NCBI GenBank assembly: GCA_022496805.1
Contig: CM040107.1
Location: forward strand, 6,902,501 to 6,966,500
Reading direction: 5' to 3'
Source of the DNA: Pohlia nutans
Lineage: Eukaryota > Streptophyta > Bryopsida > Bryales > Mniaceae
DNA length: 64,000 nt
Below the pieces are notes generated by a model, which was given only the letters and a program-made list of their open reading frames with translations, made no database searches and was not told the origin of the DNA. Both the position numbers and the translations under genes were made by a program. Positions within the stretch are counted from its first letter, which is position 1. Every line of letters begins with the position of its first letter. This document shows, one piece after another, positions 22,555-34,060 of this stretch.

Positions 22555-23161
22555 TGTAACAAACCTTCCACGGTTTTGCCACGAACTTTTACAAAATATA
22601 ATAATACTATATAAAAATGATCTAAGGCCCACCATCCAACCATAGAGAGGAGATTACACACGAAGTGAATCTATCTCCTCACCCCCGAGCCTTTACATAA
22701 TAGTTCCTTTCACAAAGGAACTAGAATCTACTTCTAGTCTTTTTACTTTCTATCCCAATCTTAGATCTAAGTTATAGATCTTTCTATACTTTACTTTCAG
22801 ATCTAGAGTAGTTTTATCTCTTTATCGTTAATTCCAATGCACCTCATATAGAATAGTCTAACTCCAATGCACCTCATCTTGAGTTGTTTAACTCTTGTGC
22901 ACATGTTCTCAATCTAGAGTGTTCTAACTCCAGTGCACATCATCTTGAGTTGTCAAACTCTTGTGCACATGTTCGCAATGTGGAGTGTTCAAACTCGAGT
23001 GCACTAAAGATGGAGCTGTCAAACTCCAGTGCACATGTTGTGGACTTAGAGTTGTCTAACTCCAAGCCATCCATCCTCATCTCCTCTCATCATCTGGTTA
23101 AACACTGCCACATGTGATTAGAAGATTTACTCTGCCATCAAATATCTATAGTTGTCTGACA
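22555..23161 (-). repeat. 3' LTR of the Ty3/Gypsy element
   Basis: The LTR starts TGTAACAAACCTTCCACGG and ends TTGTCTGACA on the plus strand. It matches the right LTR through GAGCCTTTACATAATAG and GATCTAAGTTATAGATC. It includes a short array of 33-base units built around GTGCAC and GAGTTGTCTAACTC. Confidence 0.9.
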
Positions 23162-23176
23162 ATCTCCCCCTTCTAT
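23162..23176 (-). other. Polypurine tract
   Basis: On the minus strand the bases next to the 3' LTR read AGAAGGGGGAGAT. This is the expected plus-strand primer for reverse transcription and fixes the element's orientation. Confidence 0.85.
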
Positions 23177-23178
23177 TA

Positions 23179-23590
23179 AAAGTTATTGTCCTCAATGACA
23201 AAGTTAGGATAATTCTTTCTGAAATCAACTTCTCTTTTCCACGAAGCTTCTTCTTCAGGATAATCTTTCCACTTCACATAGAATCTACGGAAGGTCTTAT
23301 TCCATAGATGTTGATTCTCCATTTTCAAAATTCTCTCAGGTTGAACAAGTAGTTCTCCCTCTGCAGCAGCTTTTGGAAGACCAAACAGAATATGATTAAG
23401 ATTACACACATACTTTCTCAACCAACTAACATGAAATACATCATGTATCTGCCAATCTTTTGGTTACCTAAATTAATAAGCAACTGGACCTATTCTTTTT
23501 ACAATCTCAAAAGTATCACAGAATCAAAGTGATAACTTCCTTGATTCACCAAACTTTAGTCTAGATCTCTTTAGAGCTACCTTTACAAGA
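23179..23590 (-). pseudogene. Integrase C-terminal region with chromodomain
   Basis: Minus-strand frames give the end of integrase (IGPVAY, then IHDVFHVSWLRKYV) and a chromodomain core RFYVKWKDYPEEEASWK at about 23270. Chromodomains in this family direct integration into marked chromatin. The integrase zinc finger and DDE core are absent: the sequence passes directly from RNase H to this tail at about 23585, and stops lie near 23520 and 23465. Confidence 0.85.
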
Positions 23591-24742
23591 ATGGATCACC
23601 GCAAGCAATTCTTTTACATGCACAGGGTAATTTAATTCCGCTGAATTTAACTTGCGAGACTCATAACCAATCATTTTATTGTCTTGCATCAAGACAACCT
23701 CTCTAGCTAAATCACTAGCGTCAGTGCACAACATTTTGTTTCCTTTTGAAAGATCTGTAATAGTCAAGATAGGATTTTGATTCAAAATTGACTTTAAAGC
23801 TCTAAAGCTCGAATCACATTCAGCAGTCCATTCAATCAACTCAGATTTACCTCGAATGAACTTTCTTTTTAATAAGGCAGTCATAGGAGCAGCAATCTTA
23901 AAGAATCCTCTAACAAACCTTCTATAATATGTAGCAAGGCCTAAGAAACTTCTCACTTCGGTCTTGTCTTTTGGTACCATCCAATTAACAATCACTTTGA
24001 TCTTTTTAAGATCAACACTAATTCCTTCATCCGAAATGATATGCTCCAGAAATTTAATACGAGATGTAAAGAAAGCACACTCACTTAACTTAGCATATAG
24101 TTTATTTTCTCTCAAAATTTCAAAAATTTGTTTAAGAGGTTATTTATGTTCTTCTACACTCTTGGAATATATAAGAATATCATCCATGAATACAAGGAAA
24201 AATTTGCCTAAATGATCACGAAATAATGAATTCATCAAAGTTATAAATGTAGCAAGAGCATTTGTAAGTCCAAAAGGCATTCCAACGTACTCATAGTTAC
24301 CCAATCGAGACCGAAATTGAGTCTTTTCAATATCAAATTCTTTAATTCTAATTTTATTATAACCACTTTTCAAATCAATTTTCGAAAATATCTTTGGTGT
24401 ATGCAAATGATCTAAAATGTCATCAACACGGGGCAAAAGAAACCTATTCTTTACAGTGAGTTTATTTAGACCCCGATAATCTACACATAATCTTAATGAT
24501 CCATCTTTCTTCTTAACAAAGAGCACATGAACTCCCCAAGGCAATTTGCTAGGTCTAATATAACCTTTGTTCAACAAATCCTTTAATTGATTCTCCAACT
24601 CAACATTTTGAGCTAGAGAATGGCGGTAGAGTGCCTTGGCTACTGGAGCAGCATCAACAACTAAATCTATAGCATGATCAACATCTCTCTTAGGTGGTAA
24701 TTCCTTCAACTCTTCAGGAAATATATCTTTAAAATCATTCAT
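23575..24742 (-). pseudogene. Reverse transcriptase and RNase H of the Ty3/Gypsy element
   Basis: RT motifs are visible in order: KDGSLRLCVDYRGLNKLT, FSKIDLKSGYNKIRI, GMPFGLTNA and VFMDDILIYSK with the catalytic Asp pair. RNase H follows, with CTDASDLA and YPVHVKELLAVIHS. One in-frame TAA at about 24140 divides RT from RNase H; otherwise the frame is held for about 1.1 kb. The usual second part of RNase H is cut by the internal deletion. Confidence 0.93.
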
Positions 24743-24973
24743 TACTTCATTGTCCTTATTTTCATCCTAAACTTCATTCACATGTATTAAAAATACTTCA
24801 TGATTTTTTTCTAATACACTGTTTCATTTGTAAATAAGAAAGCATAGGAACACTTGGTAAAGATCTCTTACCTTTGATGGAAAAAGGTTTACCATTGTGA
24901 AGCTTTCCATGGATTGTTCCCTCCTTGCACGCAATCCATACATCCACTTGTTTTAGCCACGCCATCCCCAATA

Positions 24974-25654
24974 TCACTTCATATCATTCCAAACTTCAAA
25001 GTTCACCTCAGTATCCACACCTTGAATGTTCACAGGAACTTTGAACAGGCAGTGAGTGATAGAACTTGTTTGGTTGTTGGGTAACCAAATTGAGCAAGGT
25101 TTGATAGGAATTAAAGGAAGTCCTAGCTTGTCAGCAAATGAAGTCATATTAATATGAGTACTACCAGAATCAATAAAAATCATTGAAGACAAAGAAGAGT
25201 TCAAAAATCCTTTGATTTGGAGCACCGTTGGATCTTGCTTCACTTCCATGTTCACAATCGCAGCCGAGATAGTTCGAATTGCCTCCTTGTTTGGCTCTCC
25301 ATCATATACATCATCATCTTCTTGCTCTACCTTCACGGCTCCTCTATTCTTCTTGAATGATGGACATTCAAAGCTCCGATGTCCAGGCTTATGACACCTA
25401 AAGCATAAGCCATTCTTCACATACTCCTCTTGCACTTCTCTGCTCAATATGACACCCTTGAACTTGGAAGCTTGAGAAGGATTAAAACCTTGAAAAAACT
25501 TGGCACACTTAAATAATTAAACGGCAGGCTAATTGTACTCTCGAGACCTTTTTCCCAAGTGACTCTTATACCTCTCGAACTTGCTATTAACCTCCTTCAA
25601 TGCTATCATTGTTGCTCTCAAAATCCTCTCTTCCAAACCCTCTAGAGAACCCAT
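24974..25654 (-). pseudogene. Gag remnant with zinc knuckle and aspartic protease
   Basis: The likely start ATG at 25654 gives MGSLEGLEERILRATM, a typical short Gag start. After about 40 residues a deletion joins it, past two stops, to the zinc knuckle CFRCHKPGHRSFEC (C-x2-C-x4-H-x4-C, about 25390). The retropepsin site is MIFIDSGSTHINM (about 25170). The Gag core is lost. The block ends near 24974, where a frame change separates it from RT. Confidence 0.85.
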
Positions 25655-25663
25655 AACTACCTT

Positions 25664-25675
25664 GCTCTGATACCA
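25664..25675 (-). other. Primer binding site (tRNA-iMet type)
   Basis: The minus strand reads TGGTATCAGAGC two bases inside the 5' LTR edge, the standard site pairing with the 3' end of plant initiator methionine tRNA. Confidence 0.9.
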
Positions 25676-25957
25676 ATTGTAAGAAACCTCCCACGATTTT
25701 GCCACCAAATTTTACAAAATATAATAATACTATATAAAAATGATCTAAGGCTCACCACCCAACCACAGAGAGGCGATCACACACAAAGTGACTCTACCTT
25801 CTCACCCCCGAGCCTTTACATAATAGCTTTTTTCCCAAAGGAACTAGAGTCCACTTCTAGTCTTTTTACTTTCTATCCCAATCTTAGATCTAAGTTATAG
25901 ATCTTTCTATCCTTTACTTTCAAATCTAGAGTAGTTTTATCTCTTTATCCTTAATTC

Positions 25958-26194
25958 CAATGCACCTCATCTTGAGTTGTCTAACTCTTATGCACATGTT
26001 CTCAATCTCGAGTGGTCTAGCTCCAGTGCACCTCATCTTGAGTTGTCTAACTCTTATGCACATATTCTTAATCTGGAGTAGTCTAGTTCCAGTGCACCTC
26101 ATCTTGAGTTGTCTAACTCTTATGCACATGTTCTCAATCTGGAGTGTTCTACCTCCAGTGCACCTCATCTAGAGTTGTCTAACTCTTATGCACA
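25958..26194. repeat. 66-bp tandem repeat made of two 33-bp half units
   Basis: Each 66-base unit pairs a half starting GTGCACCTCATCTTGAGTTG with a half starting TGCACATGTTCTCAATCTGG; the halves are themselves related. More than three units are present here and diverged units continue at 30496-30660 and in the other LTR at 22870-23060. The regular 22-residue ORFs over it are a by-product of the period. Confidence 0.85.
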
Positions 26195-29100
26195 TGTCGG
26201 ACCTCGTTTTCTTCAAATGCGGGCAGTTAGGATTTAAGGGCTGTAAGGGGTAGCCCCAGCCGCCATAACTATGAGAAGTAGCATCCATGATGGTCTTTTT
26301 ATTTATTTGGAGAGGGTGGCGCTCTCGTGCGTGCTTAAGTGACTACTACGGAACCAGGAATAGTGGCGGACCCAACAGGAAACCGGATAGGCAACCGGAC
26401 AGCGGGGGACAGGCCTCTGACGGACCCTGCCACGATCCGGGCCTTAAATTGGGCGGCTCACTATTCATTTCTTCCCGGTGCCTCCAACCCTCCTCGCCAC
26501 CAGCGTTTTGTGTTTCCGGATAGCATTAGGGTTGATAGTGCATGACCGGAGTTGGAGAAGAGAGATTGTCAGAAACTTAGGCGGAGTTCACAGAAGAGAG
26601 AGAGACTGCGCACCCGGGGAGAGAGACGCGAGAGCTCCGGGAAGATAGGCACAATATGCGGAGTTGGAGAGAGGTGCGTCCAGAGTCAGTGGCTATGGCG
26701 TAGAGAGGAGGAAGCGGTGCATGGTTCAAAATCTCGGAGAAGAGGGTGGTTTCGGTTGATCCGCAGCAACCGGGCGACTTTGAGGAGCTGCTCACGGATC
26801 TCAAGACCATAGGATGCGAGGGGCTTCATCACCGGGTGTGGAATTTGCAGGATGCTAAGATGTTGGCGGAGATTTTGGGCGGAGCCATGGAGCCAGCCTT
26901 CCGGTCGAGTTTCATCCGGGCAAAGTACGAGCATTGGACCCGGAAGCACTGGCGCTTTACGTATGGCTTCCCGGAAACCGCGAACGACCTCGAACCGGCT
27001 AATAAGAGAGACTCCAATTGAGTGAAGATGCGTTTCACCCACATCTCCGATAAGGACGGGTTCAAAGTGGAGGATTGCAAGACTCCCCAGGAGCAGCGGC
27101 TTCTTTAAATTTTGGTGCCAATCCTCAGCCCTGACAAGCCCACCACCATCACGATAACATTGGCGAAGGGCATCTTCTCTGGGCTGTATTACAAGAACGA
27201 GATCAATTGGGGCTTCGTGGTGCAGCGGAATGTCAACCGGGACGCATCCAAACTCGAAGGTACGAAGAGTTGCTCTCTTGCTCCTTTCCTTTATCAATTG
27301 TACGCCAAGCACGGATGCCTCACGGACAGGAAGAAGGTGAGGCTGGAGATACACCGGATTCCGGTAGAAAGGAGCCCGGCAAAGTAAAAGGCGGCGTGAC
27401 CAGTCGGGGAGCGTAACCGGGCAAAGCATGAGGAAGAGGAAAAGGATGCAGGAGGCCACGGCGAGTCGGAGGAGCGGGAAATGGCCTGCCCGGCGGAGTG
27501 AGAGAGGCCAAGGCTGCCCTAACCGGATATGGGAAATCGACGAAAGGAACGCCTTAAGGCAAGGGAGGATCTGGCACGAGAGCAACCGAGTGGCGCAAGG
27601 GCCATGCCTGCGGAGCGCCGGAAGAAGAAGGAGGACCACCCGGAAGGAGGACAAGTGAGTAGTACAGGGCCACAACAGGAAGAGCGCCACAAAAGGAGAG
27701 AAGACCCAGAGGGAGGCCAACCGGGTGGCGCGAGGCCTTGACAAGAGGAGAGGCAGGAGAGGAGAGAAGACATGGATGGAGGCCAACCGGGTGGTGCAGG
27801 GTCGCAACCGGAGGAGAGGCGGAAGAAGAAAGAAGATCTGGCAGGAGGCACACAACCGGATGAAGGTGGTCCCTCCCGAGCGCGCACCCGAGGGCAGCAG
27901 GAGCAGAAGAGCAAGTGAATCGTCCGGAGTAATGGAGAGGATGACTCGGAGATTTAGGAGGTTACCCTGCTCCGGAAAAAGACCCAAAGCCAGAAGAAGA
28001 CGACTCTAGTGAACAGCCGAGGAGCTCGTCCCACAGATGAATCCGGTCCGAGCAGCCGCAGAAAGAATAGAAAGGAGAAGGCAAAGCGGAAGAAAAAGCC
28101 GGAATCGGAAGAGGAAGAACAAGAGGAAGATTCTGAGGAGGACTCTGAAGAAAATAAATCTGAGGAAGAGGAAGACCGGGAACTGGAGCCAGCCCAGGGA
28201 TTGGAGCCGGCCCGGGAAGCAAGACCACCCGGGGAGTCACAAGAAGAGATACCCATCCTCGAAGCATCAGACATCCTGCTCTTCACGATCCGGGTGGCCT
28301 TGGAGGTGATAAAGGGCATGTATATATGTTCAAGGTGATGATGGAACTTGGGAACGTCCTTAGGAGCACGGATGTAGTGGGGTACCCGGAGCTGTAGTGG
28401 GGTACCTAGAAGGAGGTGAACCGGACTCAAAAGGAGGCGACCAAGGCAACCCTTCTCGCGCTGGAATAGAAGAAGGAGCTGGACCAGAGGAAGAAGTACA
28501 TCTAGAAGATGGAGCAGCACATCCGGAAGCTGGAGGAGCACATCCAAAGGCTGGAGGAGAACGACCGGACCTGCATCAAGAAGGTCGTCCGATTGTTCCA
28601 ACGAGATGGGGAGATACAGACCTATCCAAGGCACGGCTGTACGATGAGACGATCACTCAACTGGGGATGGAAGGGGCAGCACGGGTGAAAATCATCGTGA
28701 AGGAGTACGCTGCCCAAGTGGAGGAGACATTGGTGGGGTTCCGGGCGCTGGCAGAGGAGGTAATCTCGGGGAGCCTATCCGTGCCTAAACCGGACATGGT
28801 GGAAACCAATAACCCAGGAGGGAGAGTCCTTCTATCCGGGGATGCATTATTGAGGACCTTCCGATTGTCAGTGGATGCACCTCAAGCGGGAGATTTGCAC
28901 ATGTTATTGAAAGCGGGGAGCTCCACATAGGAGCAAACTTCTGTGCTCGTGGAAGAAGTGGAGCCGGTTCAAGCAGCTAACCAAGGAGGAGGGAGTCCGG
29001 CAGATTTCGTGAATCCGGAAGAGGACATGGTGGAGATGGGTGCCCAACACGGTAGGGAGGAACGACCAGAGGGTGGGCCATTAGGTAACCCGGACGGTCG

Positions 29101-30490
29101 ACCGGACGGCGCGCAAGGGGGCAAACCAGACGTAGTGCAGCAGGAGGGACGCGGTGAGCAGGGGAGCGAACCGGTCGTTCCGAGTCAGGTGGAGAATCAA
29201 GAGAATCAGGAAGAGCAGCAAGCGGAAGAAGGAAGAATGGAAGGATTGCTGCTCGGAAACTCTAGGGTTGATTTGGATCCGGGATTAGTGGATCCGGCCG
29301 CGTAGGGAAACTTTTTGAGTAGGTAGATTAGAATTTTTTTGTGAATAGACTTTTTAGAACCCAAGTATTAGTGGCAGTTTAGGATAGGAACTGAACCGTG
29401 GGGAGAGCTCCCCGGATTTCCGGATCTTGGGTTTGTAGGATCTGAGGATTTTTTGGATCCGGGTGTTTGGGGTTTGCTTCTTATTACGGAATGTTCTTCA
29501 TTCCTTGGGTCTTTTGTGTACCACTGTTCCTTGTAAATGATTATAGGTGCATGTTCTTTTCCACAAAGGTTGTGTCTGTGTGTGTGTGTTTGTGTTCTTG
29601 TGTTGTTGCTTGAAACAGTGGTCCAATTAGTCCCTTGGTAACCGGATGGGCTAACCAGGTTCTGGTGTAGATTCAGTTAAGAGACCGGGTAGAAGATTTG
29701 GGGGGATTTCGGGTCGTTTGAATGTGGGGTTTTCCGCGCCCGGTTGCAGGGGATAATCCAGGTTAATGGCTGAGTGAACATGAGGGGGTACTCCGGTTTT
29801 CTCAGAACTCCTGGACGGGTAGTCTGGTAGACGTGCCAGCACCCGATTAGATCATCTAACAGCAGGGTACGGAGAAGCCAGAGTAAAATAGGCCGTTAGG
29901 AACCTAAATCGCTTCCGGTTACCCCGGATATTGTCCACTCCGGTTAGCAAGTCGTTGTAGTATTTTGGAGAGAAGGGAGAAACCGGGTTGCGCTTGTGTG
30001 ACCGGCTGTGGGTTTGGGATAAATCTATAGTTGAAGAGCAATACGGAAAGAACCGGGATTAAGGAGTTTAGTAGAATAACCGGGAGGTAGTGAAGTTCCC
30101 ATCACTCAAATCAGTAGGGAAGGGTGTGTCTTTAAATCTTGCACCGCTAAATGCAAATGGAGAACCCTCTGAGGGAAAACAAAGGCTAAAACAAACCGGG
30201 TTAAGTGGTTAGGATAGACCGGGCAGAGTAGGGTTGGATATACCTCCAACCCGGACAAAATCCGGATCTAGCCATAGCCGAATCAGTCAGTAGGGAAAGA
30301 TCCGGTTTAGTACGGAAAGAGGAAGTTAATTGGTGAAAGGAAGAGAGGAATCACCAAACCGAACTTGTATCCGGAAACCTCCCATTTCACAGCGTCTCCG
30401 CGGAACGATAACTCGGAAATCACCTCTACGAGCATTCTTAATACAAAAAAGTGCGCTCTAGGGGAGTATCCGATATCACGTGCTACGATA
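26195..30490 (+). mobile_element. TGTCG element copy 3, complete, in a Ty3 LTR
   Basis: It begins TGTCGGACCTCG and ends CACGTGCTACGATA (the expected final CA has become TA). The flanks are GCACA at 26190-26194 and GCACA at 30491-30495. Because the host is an LTR with a partner copy, the empty site is known and the boundaries are certain. Length 4296 bases, with no internal repeat of the ends. It holds a GC-rich ORF region, a TG microsatellite near 29570-29600 and a conserved AT-richer 3' kilobase. Confidence 0.92.
26695..29305 (+). pseudogene. Conserved TGTCG-element ORF in copy 3
   Basis: ATG 26695 aligns with the ORF start in other copies. Blocks: KISEKRVVSVDPQQPGDFEE, CEGLHHRVWNLQDAKMLAE, EHWTRKHWRFTYGF, DKDGFKVEDCKTPQEQRLL, KPTTITITLAKGIFSGLYY and INWGFVVQRN. 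A charged repeat tract with EGGQ, GGARP and EERR units follows (about 27500-27900), then acidic stretches, then a coiled coil (about 28440-28600), KARLYDETITQLGMEGAARV and a Gly/Asp/Glu-rich end at 29305. Stops and frame changes are frequent (for example TAG at 26701 and TGA at 27019). No enzyme motif is visible; a structural Gag-like role is possible but not shown. Confidence 0.55.
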
Positions 30491-30759
30491 GCACATGTTT
30501 TCAATCTGGAGTGTTCTAACTCTAGTGCACCTCATCTTGACTTGTCAAACTCCTGTGCACATGTTCCCAATCTGGAGTGTTCTAACTCTAGTGCATTAAA
30601 GATGGAGGAGTCCAACTCTAGTGCACATGTTGTCGACTTGGAGTTGTCTAACTCGAAGCGATACATTCTCATCTCCTCGCATCATCTGGTTAAACACTGC
30701 CACATGTTATTAGAAGATTCATTCATCCATCAAATATCTATAGTTATCTTACAAAGGAG

Positions 30760-32540
30760 TTCTAAGACAACGGGATTTGTACGTATTGAATGGCTTTAGA
30801 GATGAGTACAAAAAGTTTTTGAAATAGAATTGGATACCGTTTTATTTATACTGCAGTACAAACTATAGTAAGTGTAATAGGAGGATGAAAAATCATATTG
30901 TTTGGAGGAAGATCGTACATTTCAGTTGACACACGTGAGTACCAACTGTGAAATATGTACAACTTCCTCAATCTGAAGTACAACAAACCACAGTGTATGA
31001 ATCGTACAAACAAACCCAAATGTAGTCATTTTTGTACTCATTGTACTAAATATTTACTTTAATATTAGTTTTGTACCCATAGAAACATGTAGTGGAATAG
31101 AAGTTTGATATCACATTGTCTCTCTATTGATTTTCAGATACTAACGAAGCTTACATTCAATGCAAGGAGATGTTTGAGGAAAAATCACGTACACTTTGAT
31201 TACTTGTACCAACCATGTAACGCACATAGCTTTACTTGTAAGGTGTACCAACGTTCTATCGAATAAAAGATGTGTTTTTGGAACAAAAATTACCTGATAC
31301 ATCGACCCTCTTCCCTCTTCATATCATATTGATATAGTTGTAATACAATCCTCCTCCTCTCTCTTCCCTCGATGTCCAGACCACTGTTTGGCATAGTGTA
31401 GAATTCACTCGGATATATGATGAGGGTTTTTTTGAGGCCATTTGAGTGATAGGATGTGTTTTGACGCTTTCATTACATATTGGCAAACTTGCCTTGGGCT
31501 GGTTATGGTGCCTCTTCGCAGCCAGGGGTGAGTGGATTCTCAACATAGTAATTGGAGTTCTTATAGTACATGCGACCCTTTACTGCCAAATACTCTTGGG
31601 TCTGTAAGACCTAGACATGTGGCCCAAATGCAGTCTCCAACCTCATATACTCTAAGAACGGACGGTTCATCAAATTCAAGAAATATAGAATGGCTTCTTT
31701 GATGCTATGTGCAAAGAAGAGGTTTTCAACCTAGAAAATGGAATGGATTGTTAGTTTACATTTGTTGAAGTGTAACCTTTTGAATTTTGATAATTAGTTG
31801 CAACAATGTAGATTTAGAAGGTAGGGCATCGGGTATCATACTACAGTATACACTACTTGCTTCTTTCTGTGTGTTTAGAATTGATAAGATTTCAGTCTCT
31901 AAGAGGCCAAATAACATTCTAAAATCAAGATATGTGTCAAGTTTTGTTAGGTTTACGATACTTTCTTTTTTGAAATCAATATAGTTTATTTGTATGTATA
32001 TAGAGTGATGAATCTAATATGTATGAAGTGGTGACAAACAAAATTAAAAAATTCTCAGGGTGGAAGCTTTAGATCATTGTTGAGAAATGTTTAGACTCTT
32101 GTAATTGGTGGTATGCTCTTGTAATTAGACATGCTCCAAGTGAAAAACGGGGGAGGCTTTAGATTTAGAGGAAAACACCTCCATAGCCCTGAAGGATCAA
32201 ACTACTTTTAAAGAATTGTAGACCAAGCCGAACGTTCTCAACTAAACCATAAGGACTTTGGTGTTACCCTCTAACCCTTAACAATGGCTAAATCAGTACT
32301 ATGTACTATATATATGTCAAATGCCTACAATAAATACTAAGGTTCAAAATAGTTAACCAACTTGAAGTACAATTTAACTTTGATAGAAGTATAGTGTACC
32401 AAAATCATACATTGAATACAATATTAGTATATATATAATGTACAGTCCTGTACATAAAGTACTAGATTAGTACAAAGCTATTGAGAGTAGCCAAGTTTGT
32501 GCAGTGCAGGAGTTGTGGTCCTTTAGGAATCGGTTTCTAT
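30760..32540. other. AT-rich intergenic region
   Basis: The first 200 bases complete the tandem unit disrupted by the Ty3 element. The rest has short ORFs (for example 31319-31546 minus) of no recognisable family, and runs of GTAC-containing AT-rich sequence. No gene called. Confidence 0.4.
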
Positions 32541-32625
32541 ATGGATGTGTCATGTGTCATGCTCTGTACTATGTTTATTATTAACAAGCAAGATGAACCC
32601 AAGACTACATACTCAACTATTCAAC

Positions 32626-33948
32626 CTACTGAAAATCAAGAAGATACTTTGTGAGAAGATCGACTATGCGAGGAGGAATGGAAGGATCTTCCGTTACGAC
32701 GTCACAGCAGTGAGTGCTACCACACTTACAATAGAAAGGAAATACGGCATCTACAATATTTGATCTTCGTCTTTTAAAACTACATCCATAATCCCAAGTT
32801 AATTCTTCCAGTGCTGGAATATCAATTCGTGCAAAGTAGGCTACACGGTAATCTCCACCACTGTTGTTGCTAACTCACACCGGCACATCAATAAGATTGG
32901 CATCCTCGCATCTAAGCAACAAACAACATGTAGTGAGAAATACAAAGATACATGAACTTCATTGTCGTGGATTAAGGAATTCTGCAACGTCTATGTGTAG
33001 AAGCAAAGGGATAAAAGAAGTTGAGGGGATAAAGCTGCAAAGGGGATACAATTCATACATAGCACTCCTCCTATGGTTTAGAAATCTCGAGACGTTGGAG
33101 AAATTGGTGCCATCTATGCACAATGCTACGTTGTCGTCCACCACTTGCTCAAATTTCAAATCGGCATCAAGTGCTAGCGTAAATGCCTCCAATTTTCCTA
33201 GCTTGCCATAAGCCCTCCGTTTCATGAGCTCCGCATTTGTAACAATCTCCCCTGCAAATTCAAACACAAAACTCCCTTTCTGGATGGGGCACGTTGCGCG
33301 CACTCCCCATTCCTTTGATCCAGACCAAAAAACTTGAAGGAGAATGAATAAACCCCGCTGGACCACCCGGTTCCGACAATGCCGACTGCAGTTGCAATCG
33401 TCATTGCACTCTTGTAGAAAAACCCTAAATGTATACCAGGGCAAGCATAACCTTGCTCGGGGGAACATGCCTTACCGCAATATACAATCTCCTCCGTCGA
33501 ACCCTTACCAACAAACAACATAGTGAAGCACAGTTAGAATCACTACAACAAGTACAACCAGGTACTCAAAATACAAGTTGATACACAAAACATAACTGAA
33601 TTTAAAAGTATAAGTAAGGAGGCTTGAACTAGAGAATTAGGCAACAGTTACAGGTTGATAAAAAAGAGAACTTCGTAGACAACCTCCCCTGGTATAAAAT
33701 TTATATACAAGTGTTGGCCCACCACAACCGCTTCCCTCTCCAAGATTGCATCCATAGCAACCAACGCAAGACTTCGGCAAATCCATTTTCACCTTACTGA
33801 ACTGCTCAGACGCAAGTGCGGAATCCTTGCATTCGGCAATGTAAGTGAATTCTTCCAAAGCATGGAATTCCAAACTGAATTCACATACCGACACTGGAAC
33901 GCGTTCCAATCCCTTGGACAAGTCGCATGGATTAAACCAAAATTGCAA
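32626..33948 (-). pseudogene. SUVR-type SET-domain histone lysine methyltransferase, C-terminal half
   Basis: Pre-SET at 33948-33640: DLSKGLERVPVSV, VKMDLPKSCVGCYGCNL and FYTRGGCL. Next block 33468-33071: FLQECNDDCNCSRHCRNRVV, then SET residues WGVRATCPIQKGSFVFEFAG and ALCIDGTNFSNVSRFLNH. After an intron (33070-32912, acceptor TTGCTTAG) the last exon has DANLIDVPV, ALEELTWDYG and the post-SET zinc site FYCKCGSTHCC, with TAG at 32628-32626. The order and the NVSRFLNH and WDYG motifs identify the SUVR1/2/4 group of H3K9 methyltransferases. Damage: in-frame TGA in the last exon after DVPV, and the donor at 33070 reads GA instead of GT if the family junction is kept. A short intron near the pre-SET/SET join is likely. 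Confidence 0.82.
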
Positions 33949-34060
33949 TATTAAAAGCTCAAAAATGAATAAGCTCCTAGCTCAGAATCTAAGATCTTAA
34001 GGCTTTAAGTATTACAAAAAATCAAAATTGGTCAGTGGTTGCAATGGCCTCTTCGACCAA

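Larger units (their letters stand above)
22555..30753 (-). mobile_element. Ty3/Gypsy chromovirus-type LTR retrotransposon, internally deleted, with nested insertion
   Basis: Both LTRs, a primer binding site, a polypurine tract and a five-base target duplication (AAGGA at 22550-22554 and 30754-30758) are visible. The internal part is only 2.5 kb: most of gag and all of the integrase core are missing, leaving the zinc knuckle, protease, RT/RNase H and integrase C-terminus with chromodomain. The right (5') LTR is interrupted by TGTCG element copy 3. The chromodomain, iMet primer site and domain order are typical of plant chromoviruses. It cannot be autonomous. Confidence 0.92.
25678..30753 (-). 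repeat. 5' LTR of the Ty3/Gypsy element, split by TGTCG copy 3
   Basis: The LTR runs 25678-26194 and resumes at 30496-30753, ending ATCTTACA. Without the insertion and its duplicated GCACA it is about 775 bases, longer than the 607-base partner because it holds more of the 66-base tandem units. The two LTRs have clear mismatches, so the insertion is not recent. Confidence 0.9.

Noticed and set aside
25926..26168. Repetitive peptide with MRCTG and IENMCIRVRQLK units
   Set aside because: A by-product of the 66-bp LTR array; 66 is a multiple of three, so any frame repeats.
26686..27987. 433-codon ORF on the minus strand of TGTCG copy 3
   Set aside because: It is antisense to the conserved ORF; Leu/Pro/Ser-rich wording comes from GC-rich repeat DNA, and it is not kept in the other copies.
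29560..29605. TG microsatellite as an independent feature
   Set aside because: It lies at the same place in copies 3, 4, 5 and 6, so it belongs to the element.
26195..30490. TGTCG element read as a DNA transposon because of the TGTCG/CGACA inverted ends
   Set aside because: The inverted match is only about five bases, and TG...CA with 5-bp duplications fits retroviral-type integration better; no transposase is seen.
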